Assembly: GCA_016649675.1 (NCBI GenBank)
Contig: JAENXG010000170.1
Location: 1 to 5,563 of the forward strand
DNA: 5,563 nt
From: Methyloceanibacter sp.
GTDB taxonomy: Bacteria > Pseudomonadota > Alphaproteobacteria > Rhizobiales > Methyloligellaceae
Direction of reading: 5' to 3'
Position numbers and translations under genes: made by a program. Shown in pieces: positions 1-5,378 of the stretch (position 1 is its first letter; the number at the start of each line of letters is the position of its first letter). The notes under the pieces are model-generated. The model ran no database searches, was not told the DNA's origin, and saw nothing but the letters and a program-made list of their open reading frames with translations.

Positions 1-53
1 CGATCTATGTTGCGCTGTTCGGTCCGCGCGAGCCCAAGGCCGTCGAGATCTGA
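1..53 (+). CDS. C-terminal tail of an unidentified upstream gene (partial)
   Basis: Reading from base 3, sixteen codons end at a TGA at 51-53 and give the C-terminal peptide IYVALFGPREPKAVEI. Third codon positions are mostly G or C, as in the certain genes of this window, and a GC-rich hairpin follows 17 bases after the stop. Both facts suggest the end of a real gene that continues off the left edge. The other two plus frames stay open a little further (to about 72 and 104), so the frame choice is not certain. The fragment is too short to assign a family. Confidence 0.35.
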   Translation, partial: IYVALFGPREPKAVEI

Positions 54-70
54 TTGGCGGCGAGCGATTT

Positions 71-88
71 GAGCGCGGCCCCGCGCTC
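71..88 (+). terminator. GC-rich hairpin after the upstream gene, possible terminator
   Basis: GAGCGCG (71-77) pairs perfectly with CGCGCTC (82-88) across a four-base loop. It lies between the presumed stop of the upstream gene (53) and purB (145). No proper T-tract follows (TGCTAGAGGTT), so if it stops transcription it is not a textbook intrinsic terminator. It could also be a leader structure for purB. Confidence 0.3.
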
Positions 89-144
89 TGCTAGAGGTTA
101 GCGCCTGCCCGCATTCTTCCCCGGGGAAAGGCTCAACTGCTCGC

Positions 145-1443
145 ATGATCCCCCGCTACAGCCGCCCCGAGATGGCTCGCATCTGGGAGCCCGAGACCAG
201 GTTTGGCATCTGGCTCAAGATCGAGACCTATGCCGCCGAGGCCATGGCCGAGTTCGGCCTCATCCCCAAGCACGCGGCTGAAGCGGTGAGGAAACGCGGC
301 GGCTTCGACGTCGCCCGCATCGACGCCATCGAGCGGGAGGTGAAGCACGACGTCATCGCCTTCCTGACCTCGGTCGCCGAGCATGTCGGGCCGGAAGCGC
401 GCTTCCTGCATGCTGGGCTCACCTCCTCCGACGTGCTCGACACGTGCTTCAACGTCCAGCTGGTCGAGGCGGCGGACATCCTCATCGCCGACCTCGATGG
501 GCTGCTCGCCGCGCTGAAAACCCGCGCCTTCGAGCACAAAGACACGTTGACCGTCGGGCGGAGCCACGGCGTCCACGCCGAGCCGACCACGTTCGGTCTC
601 AAGCTCGCCGTCGCTTACGCCGAGTTCGCGCGAGCCCGGGAGCGGATGGTGCGCGCCCGCGAAGAGGTCGGAACGTGCGCCATCTCCGGCGCCGTCGGCA
701 CCTTCGCCCATGTCGACCCGCGCGTTGAGGCCTATGTGGCGAAGAAGCTCGGCTTACGGCCGGAGCCGATCTCGACGCAGGTGGTGCCGCGCGACCGCCA
801 TGCCATGTATTTCGCCACCCTCGCCGTGGTGGCGAGCTCGGTCGAGCGGCTCGCCACCGAGATCAGGCATTTGCAACGAACCGAGGTGCTCGAGGCCGAG
901 GAATATTTCAGCGAGGGCCAGAAGGGCTCCTCGGCCATGCCGCACAAGCGGAACCCGGTGCTGTCGGAGAACCTTACCGGCCTGGCCCGCGTGGTGCGCG
1001 GCTATGCGGCGCCGGCGCTCGAGGACGTGGCGCTGTGGCACGAGCGCGACATCTCTCACTCATCGGTTGAGCGGGTGATCGGCCCTGACGCCACCATCGC
1101 GCTCGATTTCGCGCTTTCCCGGCTGACCGGGATCATCAAGAACCTCCTGATCTATCCCGAGCGCATGCGCGCCAATCTCGATCGCTTGGGCGGGCTCATC
1201 CATTCCCAGCGCGTGCTGCTGGCGCTGACGGCGGCCGGCGTGCCGCGCGAGGAGGCCTACAGAATCGTGCAACGGAACGCCATGAAGGTCTGGGAGCAAG
1301 GCGCCGATTTTCTCGAAGCGCTCCTTGCCGATACCGACGTGACACGCGCGCTTTCAGCCGAGGAGATCCGCGCCCAGTTCGATCTTGCCTATCACACCAA
1401 GCACGTGGACACGATCTTCGCCCGCGTCTTCGGGAGACCCTGA
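145..1443 (+). CDS. purB: Adenylosuccinate lyase PurB
   Basis: This cytoplasmic enzyme of the fumarase/aspartase superfamily works twice in purine synthesis: it cleaves SAICAR to AICAR plus fumarate, and adenylosuccinate to AMP plus fumarate. The 432-residue protein matches the usual length of the short bacterial form (about 430). The N-terminal MIPRYSRPEM is typical. Histidines stand at 68 (KHD), 89 (just before TSSD, 93-96) and 141 (GRSHGVHAEPTTFG), corresponding to the active-site histidines of the family. The superfamily signature SSAMPHKRNP (262-271) contains the catalytic-loop serine and the conserved Lys268, followed by Glu275. No key residue is missing. The ATG at 145 gives the standard family N-terminus; the upstream purine run GGGGAAAGG (123-131) is a plausible but distant ribosome binding site. 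The stop lies 3 bases from the convergent SH3b gene. The partner genes purC, purS, purQ and purL lie about 2 kb downstream. Confidence 0.98.
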   Translation: MIPRYSRPEMARIWEPETRFGIWLKIETYAAEAMAEFGLIPKHAAEAVRKRGGFDVARIDAIEREVKHDVIAFLTSVAEHVGPEARFLHAGLTSSDVLDTCFNVQLVEAADILIADLDGLLAALKTRAFEHKDTLTVGRSHGVHAEPTTFGLKLAVAYAEFARARERMVRAREEVGTCAISGAVGTFAHVDPRVEAYVAKKLGLRPEPISTQVVPRDRHAMYFATLAVVASSVERLATEIRHLQRTEVLEAEEYFSEGQKGSSAMPHKRNPVLSENLTGLARVVRGYAAPALEDVALWHERDISHSSVERVIGPDATIALDFALSRLTGIIKNLLIYPERMRANLDRLGGLIHSQRVLLALTAAGVPREEAYRIVQRNAMKVWEQGADFLEALLADTDVTRALSAEEIRAQFDLAYHTKHVDTIFARVFGRP

Positions 1444-1456
1444 AGCTCAAGGCTTC
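1442..1456 (+). terminator. Weak hairpin at the purB / SH3b convergence
   Basis: GAAGC (1442-1446) pairs with GCTTC (1452-1456) over a five-base loop, starting inside the purB stop codon and followed by a moderately T-rich stretch (GATTTGTTCTCGTT). Two genes converge here with almost no spacer, so a bidirectional terminator would have to sit about here. The stem is only five pairs and the T-run is broken, so this is a weak candidate that also overlaps the last codons of the SH3b gene. Confidence 0.22.
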
Positions 1457-2019
1457 GATTTGTTCTCGTTCATCATGTCCGGGCTGACGTCGTAGCTGGT
1501 GCCGGCGTCGCCGCGATAGTCGATGTCGTTGTCCGCGTTATGGCCGTGAAAAATATGCGGCACGTAGCGGTAGCGATCCCGCTCCTGCGCGATCATGAAA
1601 TAGCGCCGGCGATAGAAGGAGGGCTCGATCGCGAAATAGGGCGGCAGCTGATAATACCAGTCGGCCTTGGGATAGTAGCCTGAGCGGTAGGGATAGCGCG
1701 GATAGACGGGCGGGACCTCCGCCTCTTGCGCGTAGGCTCCGCCGCGCACCGCTTCCCGCTGCCGCGCCGCGCTGATCGAAAGCCCGCTCTTGGGGGCATA
1801 GCCGGAATAGCTGTTCCAGGCGACCCTGCACCAGCTGCCCGAGCAGGCCCCCACAGTAACGCTTGCGCCGGCAGGTATGGTGAGGAGGAGCTCTGTATTG
1901 CTGCTCGGCGCCGCCCGCAAGGCAAGATCTGTGGTCGTCGTCCCATTGCGCGCCGATGCCGTACTGGCAGAGATCGCCAGCATGAGAAAAGCAATCAAGA
2001 TGCGGATGGGTGATCCCAT
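1447..2019 (-). CDS. Secreted SH3b-domain protein with tyrosine-rich tail
   Basis: From the ATG at 2019 the protein has 190 residues. Residues 1-23 look like a Sec signal peptide: Arg6, a hydrophobic core ILIAFLMLAIS and a predicted signal peptidase cut after Ala-Ser-Ala (21-23). Residues about 28-82 resemble a bacterial SH3 (SH3b/YgiM-like) domain: LALRAAPSSNTELLLTIPAG, then a Gly-Ala-Cys-Ser-Gly-Ser-Trp-Cys-Arg-Val turn and SGYAPKSGL. Cys59 and Cys64 could form a disulfide in the periplasm. Residues about 106-152 are rich in Tyr, Pro and Arg; the tail (160-190) is Asp/Asn-rich and hydrophilic. SH3b domains often bind cell-wall peptides, but no enzymatic domain is present, so the role here is unknown. 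A GTG at 2058 would add 13 residues before the signal peptide; ATG 2019 is preferred because it places the signal at the N-terminus and has a GGGGGCAGG purine run upstream. It is convergent with purB and separated from the aldolase by 76 bases. Confidence 0.85.
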   Translation of the reverse strand: MGSPIRILIAFLMLAISASTASARNGTTTTDLALRAAPSSNTELLLTIPAGASVTVGACSGSWCRVAWNSYSGYAPKSGLSISAARQREAVRGGAYAQEAEVPPVYPRYPYRSGYYPKADWYYQLPPYFAIEPSFYRRRYFMIAQERDRYRYVPHIFHGHNADNDIDYRGDAGTSYDVSPDMMNENKSKP

Positions 2020-2043
2020 GCCCTGCCCCCAGTATGTCCCCGG

Positions 2044-2058
2044 GTGCCATCTTGGCAC
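2044..2058. repeat. Perfect 6-bp inverted repeat upstream of the SH3b gene
   Basis: GTGCCA (2044-2049) and TGGCAC (2053-2058) are perfect inverted copies around a 3-base centre. The site lies in the 76-base gap between the aldolase stop and the SH3b ATG, 24 bases before that ATG on the minus strand. It could be a small operator, an mRNA hairpin or the end of the aldolase transcript. No T-tract follows on either strand, so a standard terminator is unlikely. Its short length means chance is possible. Confidence 0.3.
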
Positions 2059-2095
2059 AGGCTTGGCCGGGCGTCAGCCGCAGAGTTTCTCTCGT

Positions 2096-2854
2096 CTATG
2101 AGAGCGTGGTGGTCTGGCGCTTGATTTCGACCGCAGCCTTGCCGAACCAGCCGGCATCGGTCCCGACCGCAACGACATCCCACCCTTCCGCCACGCGGGG
2201 CTTAGCGTAGTCCGCGTCGTTGGCGAAAATCAAAGCCATCACAGACATCTCCCGGCATTTGCTGAGGACGAGCTCTATCGCCTCCTTGACCTCGGGCGCC
2301 CAAATGTCGAGACGCCCGGTGAGCGCCACCGAAAGGTCGTTGGGGCCGAGGCAGACCATGTCGACGCCGTCCAGCGCGAGGATCTCGTCGAGCTGATCGA
2401 GCGCGCCCTTAGTCTCGATTTGCGGGCAGGCGATGGTCCAGTCATTGGCCGTGGTGAAATAATCGCCCTCGTAATCGAGCCGCGCCCGGTAAGGGCCCCA
2501 GCTGCGCAAGCCTCGGGGCGGATACTTGACCGCTTTGACGAAGGCCTCCGCATCCTCGACGGTCTCGATCATCGGGCACATGATGCCTTGAGCGCCCGCA
2601 TCGAGCGCGCGCCCGATCAGGCCCGGATCGTTCTCCGCCACGCGGACGATGGCCGGCAGGCCTGCGGCGCGCGCGGCGATGAGGCAGGCGAGCAGCGCCT
2701 CGTTGCCGCCAAGCCCATGCTGCTGGTCGATGGTGAGGCAGTCCCAACCGGCCTCCCCGATCAGCTCGATGAGGAAGGGGTTGTTGAGGGTGAGCCAGGC
2801 GTTGAACAGCGTGCGGCGCTCTTTTGCCGCCGTGCGGAAGCGATCCTCGCGCAT
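2096..2854 (-). CDS. HpcH/HpaI-family class II aldolase
   Basis: The 252-residue protein is the normal length for the HpcH/HpaI family, metal-dependent TIM-barrel lyases that cleave or form 4-hydroxy-2-oxo acids, releasing pyruvate (4-hydroxy-2-oxoheptane-1,7-dioate aldolase and relatives). Visible motifs: LTIDQQHG (40-47), with Asp43 and His46 spaced like the catalytic Asp-His pair of E. coli HpaI; Arg71 in IVRV, matching the substrate-binding arginine; PQIETKGAL (144-152), with Glu147 as likely metal ligand; and CLGPNDLS (168-175), with Asp173 as the second ligand. The usual Glu before the catalytic His is Gln45, a variant I recall from other family branches, so activity is expected but the substrate is not predictable. 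No aromatic-degradation genes lie nearby, so the homoprotocatechuate role of HpcH should not be assumed. It starts 10 bases after the zeta-subunit stop, indicating cotranscription with that gene; there is no strong ribosome binding site of its own. Confidence 0.9.
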   Translation of the reverse strand: MREDRFRTAAKERRTLFNAWLTLNNPFLIELIGEAGWDCLTIDQQHGLGGNEALLACLIAARAAGLPAIVRVAENDPGLIGRALDAGAQGIMCPMIETVEDAEAFVKAVKYPPRGLRSWGPYRARLDYEGDYFTTANDWTIACPQIETKGALDQLDEILALDGVDMVCLGPNDLSVALTGRLDIWAPEVKEAIELVLSKCREMSVMALIFANDADYAKPRVAEGWDVVAVGTDAGWFGKAAVEIKRQTTTLS

Positions 2855-2864
2855 CGGGGGCCGC

Positions 2865-3194
2865 TCAGTCCTTGGTATCGGATTCGAGCTGGACGACCGC
2901 CTCGCCCATCAGATCCGCCATCTTGTTCCGGATTTGGTGGTCAGACTGCTCGACCTTCTTGGCATCGAAATCGCGCCTGATCTTGCGGAAGACGTCCTCC
3001 TCGCCCGGGAGCTCCATGTCGGTCTTGATCACCTCGCGCGCATAGGCCTGGGCTTCATCACCCTTGATCCCCATCAGCTCGGCCGCCCAGAGGCCAAGCA
3101 GCTTGTTCCGCCGCGCGTTCGCCTTGAACTTGAGCTCCTCGTCATGGGCGAATTTCCGCTCAAAGCCCTTCTCGCGATCCTCAAAGCTAGTCAT
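2865..3194 (-). CDS. F1Fo-ATP synthase inhibitor zeta subunit (former DUF1476)
   Basis: The 109-residue, highly charged, mostly helical cytoplasmic protein matches the alphaproteobacterial zeta family first characterised in Paracoccus denitrificans, where it binds F1 and blocks ATP hydrolysis. Family landmarks are clear: the N-terminal MTSFEDREKGFERKFAHDEE (1-20, the segment that carries inhibition in Paracoccus), NARRNKLLGLWAAELMG (26-42), EDVFRKIRRDFDAK (66-79) and SDHQIRNKMADLM (84-96). No signal peptide or membrane segment is present. Inhibitory strength is known to differ among alphaproteobacteria, so potency here cannot be read from the sequence. The ATG at 3194 is preceded by a strong AAGGAGG Shine-Dalgarno (3205-3211 on the minus strand) with 10 bases of spacing. 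It is the first gene of a presumed unit with the aldolase and is divergent from purC, a neighbourhood I recall from Rhizobiales genomes. No ATP synthase genes are in the window. Confidence 0.95.
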   Translation of the reverse strand: MTSFEDREKGFERKFAHDEELKFKANARRNKLLGLWAAELMGIKGDEAQAYAREVIKTDMELPGEEDVFRKIRRDFDAKKVEQSDHQIRNKMADLMGEAVVQLESDTKD

Positions 3195-3213
3195 CTGCTC
3201 GCCGCCTCCTTGA

Positions 3214-3235
3214 GCCCCTCTCCGAATCGAGGGGC
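3214..3235 (-). promoter_or_regulatory. Stem-loop beside the zeta gene ribosome binding site
   Basis: GCCCCTC (3214-3220) and GAGGGGC (3229-3235) are perfect inverted copies with an 8-base loop. On the minus strand the hairpin ends only 2 bases before the AAGGAGG Shine-Dalgarno of the zeta gene, so in mRNA it would sit next to the ribosome landing site. It could affect mRNA stability or translation, or be part of an operator. Function is inferred from position only. Confidence 0.35.
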
Positions 3236-3409
3236 GAAACCCGCAGAATTATGGGGGAAACTAAGCGCCTCTTAGGCCAAGGGATAGCCCCCGAAGGCCG
3301 GGAAATCAACAAATCCAGGGGAGAAATCGCGTGCGGCCCAGCGGCCGTTGTATGCCCCCTCCCCTTACGCTAAGGTCGCCTCAAGACCCCTTGATCGATT
3401 CCGGCGATG

Positions 3410-3425
3410 GCAATTTGCAAATTGC
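3410..3425. promoter_or_regulatory. Perfect 16-bp palindrome upstream of purC, candidate operator
   Basis: GCAATTTGCAAATTGC reads identically on both strands, with no gap and no mismatch. It is AT-rich in a GC-rich region and lies 79 bases before the purC ATG. Length, even symmetry and a central GC step suit a dimeric helix-turn-helix regulator, such as a LacI-type protein. It is not the Escherichia coli PurR box (ACGCAAACGTTTGCGT), although both share the general GCAA-to-TTGC layout. No T-tract follows, so it is not a terminator. The regulator is unknown. Confidence 0.5.
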
Positions 3426-3504
3426 GCGCGGTTTGGGTGACCCTCTCCCCCGCGCATTTGGCGTTTGTCAGCAGTCAGAGCCATCCGTGAGTGAGGAACC
3501 AAAC

Positions 3505-4275
3505 ATGAACCGCCGCCGGCGCGTCTACGAAGGCAAAGCCAAAATCCTCTATGAGGGGCCCGAGCCCGGCACGCTCATCCAGCACTTCAAGGATGACGCC
3601 ACCGCATTCAACAACAAGAAGCACGACAAGATCGAGGGCAAGGGCGTCCTCAACAACCGCATCTCCGAGTACCTGTTCCTGAAGCTCGGAGAGGTCGGTG
3701 TGCCGACGCATTTCATCAAGCGGCTTAACATGCGCGAGCAGCTGATCCGTGAGGTCGAGATCATTCCGCTCGAGGTGGTGGTGCGCAACGTGGCCGCGGG
3801 GTCGCTTTCGACCCGACTCGGTATCGATGAAGGCACGGCGCTCCCCCGCTCGATCGTGGAGTTCTATTACAAGTCCGACCAGCTCGGCGACCCGATGGTC
3901 ACCGAGGAGCACATCACCGCTTTCGGCTGGGCCACGCCCCAGGAGATCGACGACGTCATGTCGCTCGCGCTCCGCATCAACGACTTCCTGTCCGGGCTCT
4001 TTCTCGGCGTCGGCATCAGGCTCGTGGATTTCAAATGCGAGTTCGGCCGGCTCTGGGAAAACGACGTGATGCGCATCATCCTGGCCGACGAGATCTCGCC
4101 CGATTGCTGCCGGCTGTGGGACATCGAGACGCAGAACAAGCTCGACAAGGACCGCTTCCGCCGCGACCTGGGCGGGCTGGTCGAAGCCTATCAGGAGGTC
4201 GCACGCCGGCTCGGGCTGCATGTGGACAACCCGACGCGGTCACGCACGGGCCCGGTGCTGGTGCGCTCGAAATAG
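3505..4275 (+). CDS. purC: SAICAR synthase PurC
   Basis: This cytoplasmic enzyme (phosphoribosylaminoimidazole-succinocarboxamide synthase) joins CAIR and aspartate using ATP to make SAICAR, the substrate of PurB. The 256-residue protein has the usual length for alphaproteobacterial PurC. It opens with RRRVYEGKAKILYEG (4-18), the nucleotide-binding start of the fold, followed by FKDDATAFNNKK (28-39). It contains the family signatures IPLEVVVRNVAAGSL (87-101) and LVDFKCEFG (173-181), and then LADEISPDCCRLWD (193-206). The last residues (about 241-256, with TRSRTGP) are a short polar extension with no recognised role. The start is set at ATG 3505, because family similarity begins there and GAGG (3493-3496) lies 8 bases upstream; a GTG at 3487 is a less likely alternative. 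It is the first gene of the purC-purS-purQ-purL cluster, with purS 23 bases downstream. Confidence 0.98.
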   Translation: MNRRRRVYEGKAKILYEGPEPGTLIQHFKDDATAFNNKKHDKIEGKGVLNNRISEYLFLKLGEVGVPTHFIKRLNMREQLIREVEIIPLEVVVRNVAAGSLSTRLGIDEGTALPRSIVEFYYKSDQLGDPMVTEEHITAFGWATPQEIDDVMSLALRINDFLSGLFLGVGIRLVDFKCEFGRLWENDVMRIILADEISPDCCRLWDIETQNKLDKDRFRRDLGGLVEAYQEVARRLGLHVDNPTRSRTGPVLVRSK

Positions 4276-4298
4276 GGACGAAGGCGGCCCCTGCCGGC

Positions 4299-4544
4299 AT
4301 GAAGGCGCGCATCACCATCACGCTCAAGCAAGGCGTGCTCGACCCGCAAGGGAAAGCGATCGCCGGCGCGCTGCATGCGCTCGGCTTCGGGTCGGTTGGC
4401 AATGTCCGTCAGGGCAAATATATCGAGGTCGAGGTGGAGGAGAGCGATCCCAATCGCGCCCGCGCCGAGATCGAGCGCATGTGCGAGCAGCTTCTCGCCA
4501 ACACCATCATCGAGAACTACGCCTATGAGCTCGAGGCGGCCTAG
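4299..4544 (+). CDS. purS: FGAM synthase subunit PurS
   Basis: PurS is the small structural subunit that bridges PurQ (glutaminase) and PurL (synthetase) in the three-part phosphoribosylformylglycinamidine synthase; it has no catalytic site. The 81-residue protein is the normal PurS length. It begins MKARITITLKQGVLDPQGKA (1-20), the characteristic first strand and loop. LGFGSVGNVRQGKYIEVEVE (28-47) and CEQLLANTIIENYAYEL (62-78) follow, matching the family. The ATG at 4299 is chosen because the PurS fold starts there; the frame is open further upstream, but only over the end of purC. The Shine-Dalgarno is weak (GAAGG, 4280-4284), so translation may depend on ribosomes finishing purC 23 bases before. 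A repeat element separates it from purQ. Confidence 0.96.
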   Translation: MKARITITLKQGVLDPQGKAIAGALHALGFGSVGNVRQGKYIEVEVEESDPNRARAEIERMCEQLLANTIIENYAYELEAA

Positions 4545-4570
4545 CCTCATCCCCGAACGTTTGCAGGCCC

Positions 4571-4649
4571 GTCATGGCCGGGCTTGTCCCAGCCATCCAC
4601 GATTTGAAAAAACAAAGACGTGGATGCCCGGCACAAGGCCGGGCATGAC
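4571..4649. repeat. REP-like double-hairpin palindromic element between purS and purQ
   Basis: Two 31-base arms (4571-4601 and 4619-4649) are inverted copies matching at 26 of 31 positions around a 17-base A-rich centre. Each arm also folds on itself: ATGGCCGGG (4574-4582) with CCCAGCCAT (4588-4596), 8 of 9 pairs, and ATGCCCGGC (4624-4632) with GCCGGGCAT (4638-4646), 9 of 9 pairs, each with a 5-base loop. From memory, this GTCATGGCCGGG...ATCCACG type is a widespread dispersed intergenic repeat in Rhizobiales; its false translation MPGLVPGIHV appears in many spurious annotations. Here it lies inside the pur operon, where it could shape mRNA folding or decay. Copy number elsewhere in this genome cannot be seen. 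Confidence 0.85.
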
Positions 4650-4688
4650 ACGGAGAGAATTGGACGTCCGAGGCCACGGGTTGGACCC

Positions 4689-5378
4689 ATGAGAGCGAGC
4701 GTCATCGTCTTTCCCGGATCGAATTGCGACCGCGACGCGGCCGTGGCGCTCGAAGCCGCGACCGGGCGTCCGCCGGCCATGGTCTGGCATGGCGACCAGG
4801 AGATCCCCGCGAGCGACCTCATCGTGCTCCCCGGCGGCTTCTCCTATGGCGATTATCTCCGCTCCGGCGCCATGGCCGCGCACTCTCCGGTGATGCGCGA
4901 GGTGGTGGCGAGGGCGCGGGGCGGCACGCCCGTGCTCGGCATCTGCAACGGCTTCCAGGTGCTGACCGAGGCGGGGCTCCTGCCCGGCGTGCTCATGCGC
5001 AACGCGACGCTCAAATTTATCTGCAAGGACGTGCATCTCAGGGTCGAGCGGAATGACACGCTCTACACGCGTCACTACCGGGCGGGCGAAATCGTCAGAT
5101 TCCCCATCGCGCACAAAGACGGCGCCTATTTCGCCGACGCTGCGACGCTGGCGCGGCTCGAAGGCGAAGGCCGGGTCGCCTTCCGCTATTGCGAGCGAGG
5201 CGGCGAGGTCACGTCTTCCGCCAATCCCAACGGCTCGGCCAACAACATCGCCGGCATCTACAACGAGACGGGGAGCGTGCTCGGGCTGATGCCGCACCCT
5301 GAGCGCCTCGCCGATCCTGCGCTCTGCGGCACCGATGGCGCCAAGATGTTCCTCTCGCTGGTGGAGACGCTCCATTGA
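4689..5378 (+). CDS. purQ: FGAM synthase glutaminase subunit PurQ
   Basis: PurQ is the class I glutamine amidotransferase subunit that hydrolyses glutamine and passes ammonia to PurL for the FGAR-to-FGAM step. The 229-residue protein is full length. It starts with VIVFPGSNCDRD (5-16), has the oxyanion-region motif LPGGFSYGDYLR (47-58), the nucleophile Cys86 in LGICNGFQ (83-90) and the His203/Glu205 pair in MPHPE (201-205), which completes the catalytic triad. PIAHKDGAYFAD (139-150) matches the conserved PIAH region of PurQ. ATG 4689 is chosen because the family N-terminus begins there; an ATG at 4620 in the same frame would translate part of the palindromic repeat and is rejected. No clear Shine-Dalgarno is seen directly upstream. 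The stop overlaps the purL start by four bases. Confidence 0.97.
   Translation: MRASVIVFPGSNCDRDAAVALEAATGRPPAMVWHGDQEIPASDLIVLPGGFSYGDYLRSGAMAAHSPVMREVVARARGGTPVLGICNGFQVLTEAGLLPGVLMRNATLKFICKDVHLRVERNDTLYTRHYRAGEIVRFPIAHKDGAYFADAATLARLEGEGRVAFRYCERGGEVTSSANPNGSANNIAGIYNETGSVLGLMPHPERLADPALCGTDGAKMFLSLVETLH
5360..5366 (+). promoter_or_regulatory. Ribosome binding site supporting a TTG start for purL
   Basis: GGTGGAG, inside the end of purQ, places its GGAG core (5363-5366) 8 bases before the TTG at 5375, an ideal distance. The frame of purL holds no ATG or GTG between this site and the conserved core of the protein, so this site is the main evidence for the TTG start. Confidence 0.6.

Larger units (their letters stand above)
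3195..3504. other. Divergent intergenic region between the zeta gene and purC
   Basis: This 310-base spacer must hold promoters for the minus-strand zeta/aldolase unit and probably for the purC operon. On the zeta side it holds an AAGGAGG ribosome site (3205-3211) and a 7-bp stem-loop (3214-3235). On the purC side it holds a short inverted repeat CCTTA-CGC-TAAGG (3363-3375), a perfect 16-bp palindrome (3410-3425) and the purC ribosome site GAGG (3493-3496). I could not pick a convincing -35/-10 pair on either strand. The purC reading frame stays open back to 3331, but that extension has no PurC-family sequence. No tRNA, riboswitch or small gene is recognisable. Confidence 0.6.

Noticed and set aside
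117..128. 12-bp perfect palindrome TTCCCCGGGGAA before purB
   Set aside because: About one 12-bp palindrome is expected by chance in a window this size, more with GC bias. It overlaps the presumed ribosome site of purB, so an effect is possible but not supported.
133..711. Minus-strand open frame of 192 codons opposite purB
   Set aside because: It is a shadow of purB in GC-rich sequence, with biased Gly/Asp/Glu composition and no family motif.
2020..2058. GTG at 2058 as start of the SH3b protein
   Set aside because: It would add 13 polar and aromatic residues in front of a well-formed signal peptide that begins at the ATG at 2019.
2420..3275. Two overlapping plus-strand open frames over the aldolase and zeta genes
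   Set aside because: Both lie antisense to clearly identified genes and contain no recognisable motif.
3331..3504. Possible 58-residue N-terminal extension of PurC
   Set aside because: The frame is open, but the extension is unlike PurC, runs through the palindrome, and a good ribosome site precedes the ATG at 3505.
3475..4221. Minus-strand open frame of 248 codons opposite purC
   Set aside because: It is a mirror frame of a GC-rich gene with no recognisable domain; purC on the other strand carries full family signatures.
4620..4688. Possible 23-residue N-terminal extension of PurQ
   Set aside because: It would be encoded partly by the palindromic repeat, and PurQ family sequence begins at the ATG at 4689.
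4572..5375. Long minus-strand open frame (267 codons) opposite purQ
   Set aside because: It is antisense to a certain purQ gene, has low-complexity His/Arg/Ala composition, and its C-terminal part is only a translation of the palindromic repeat.
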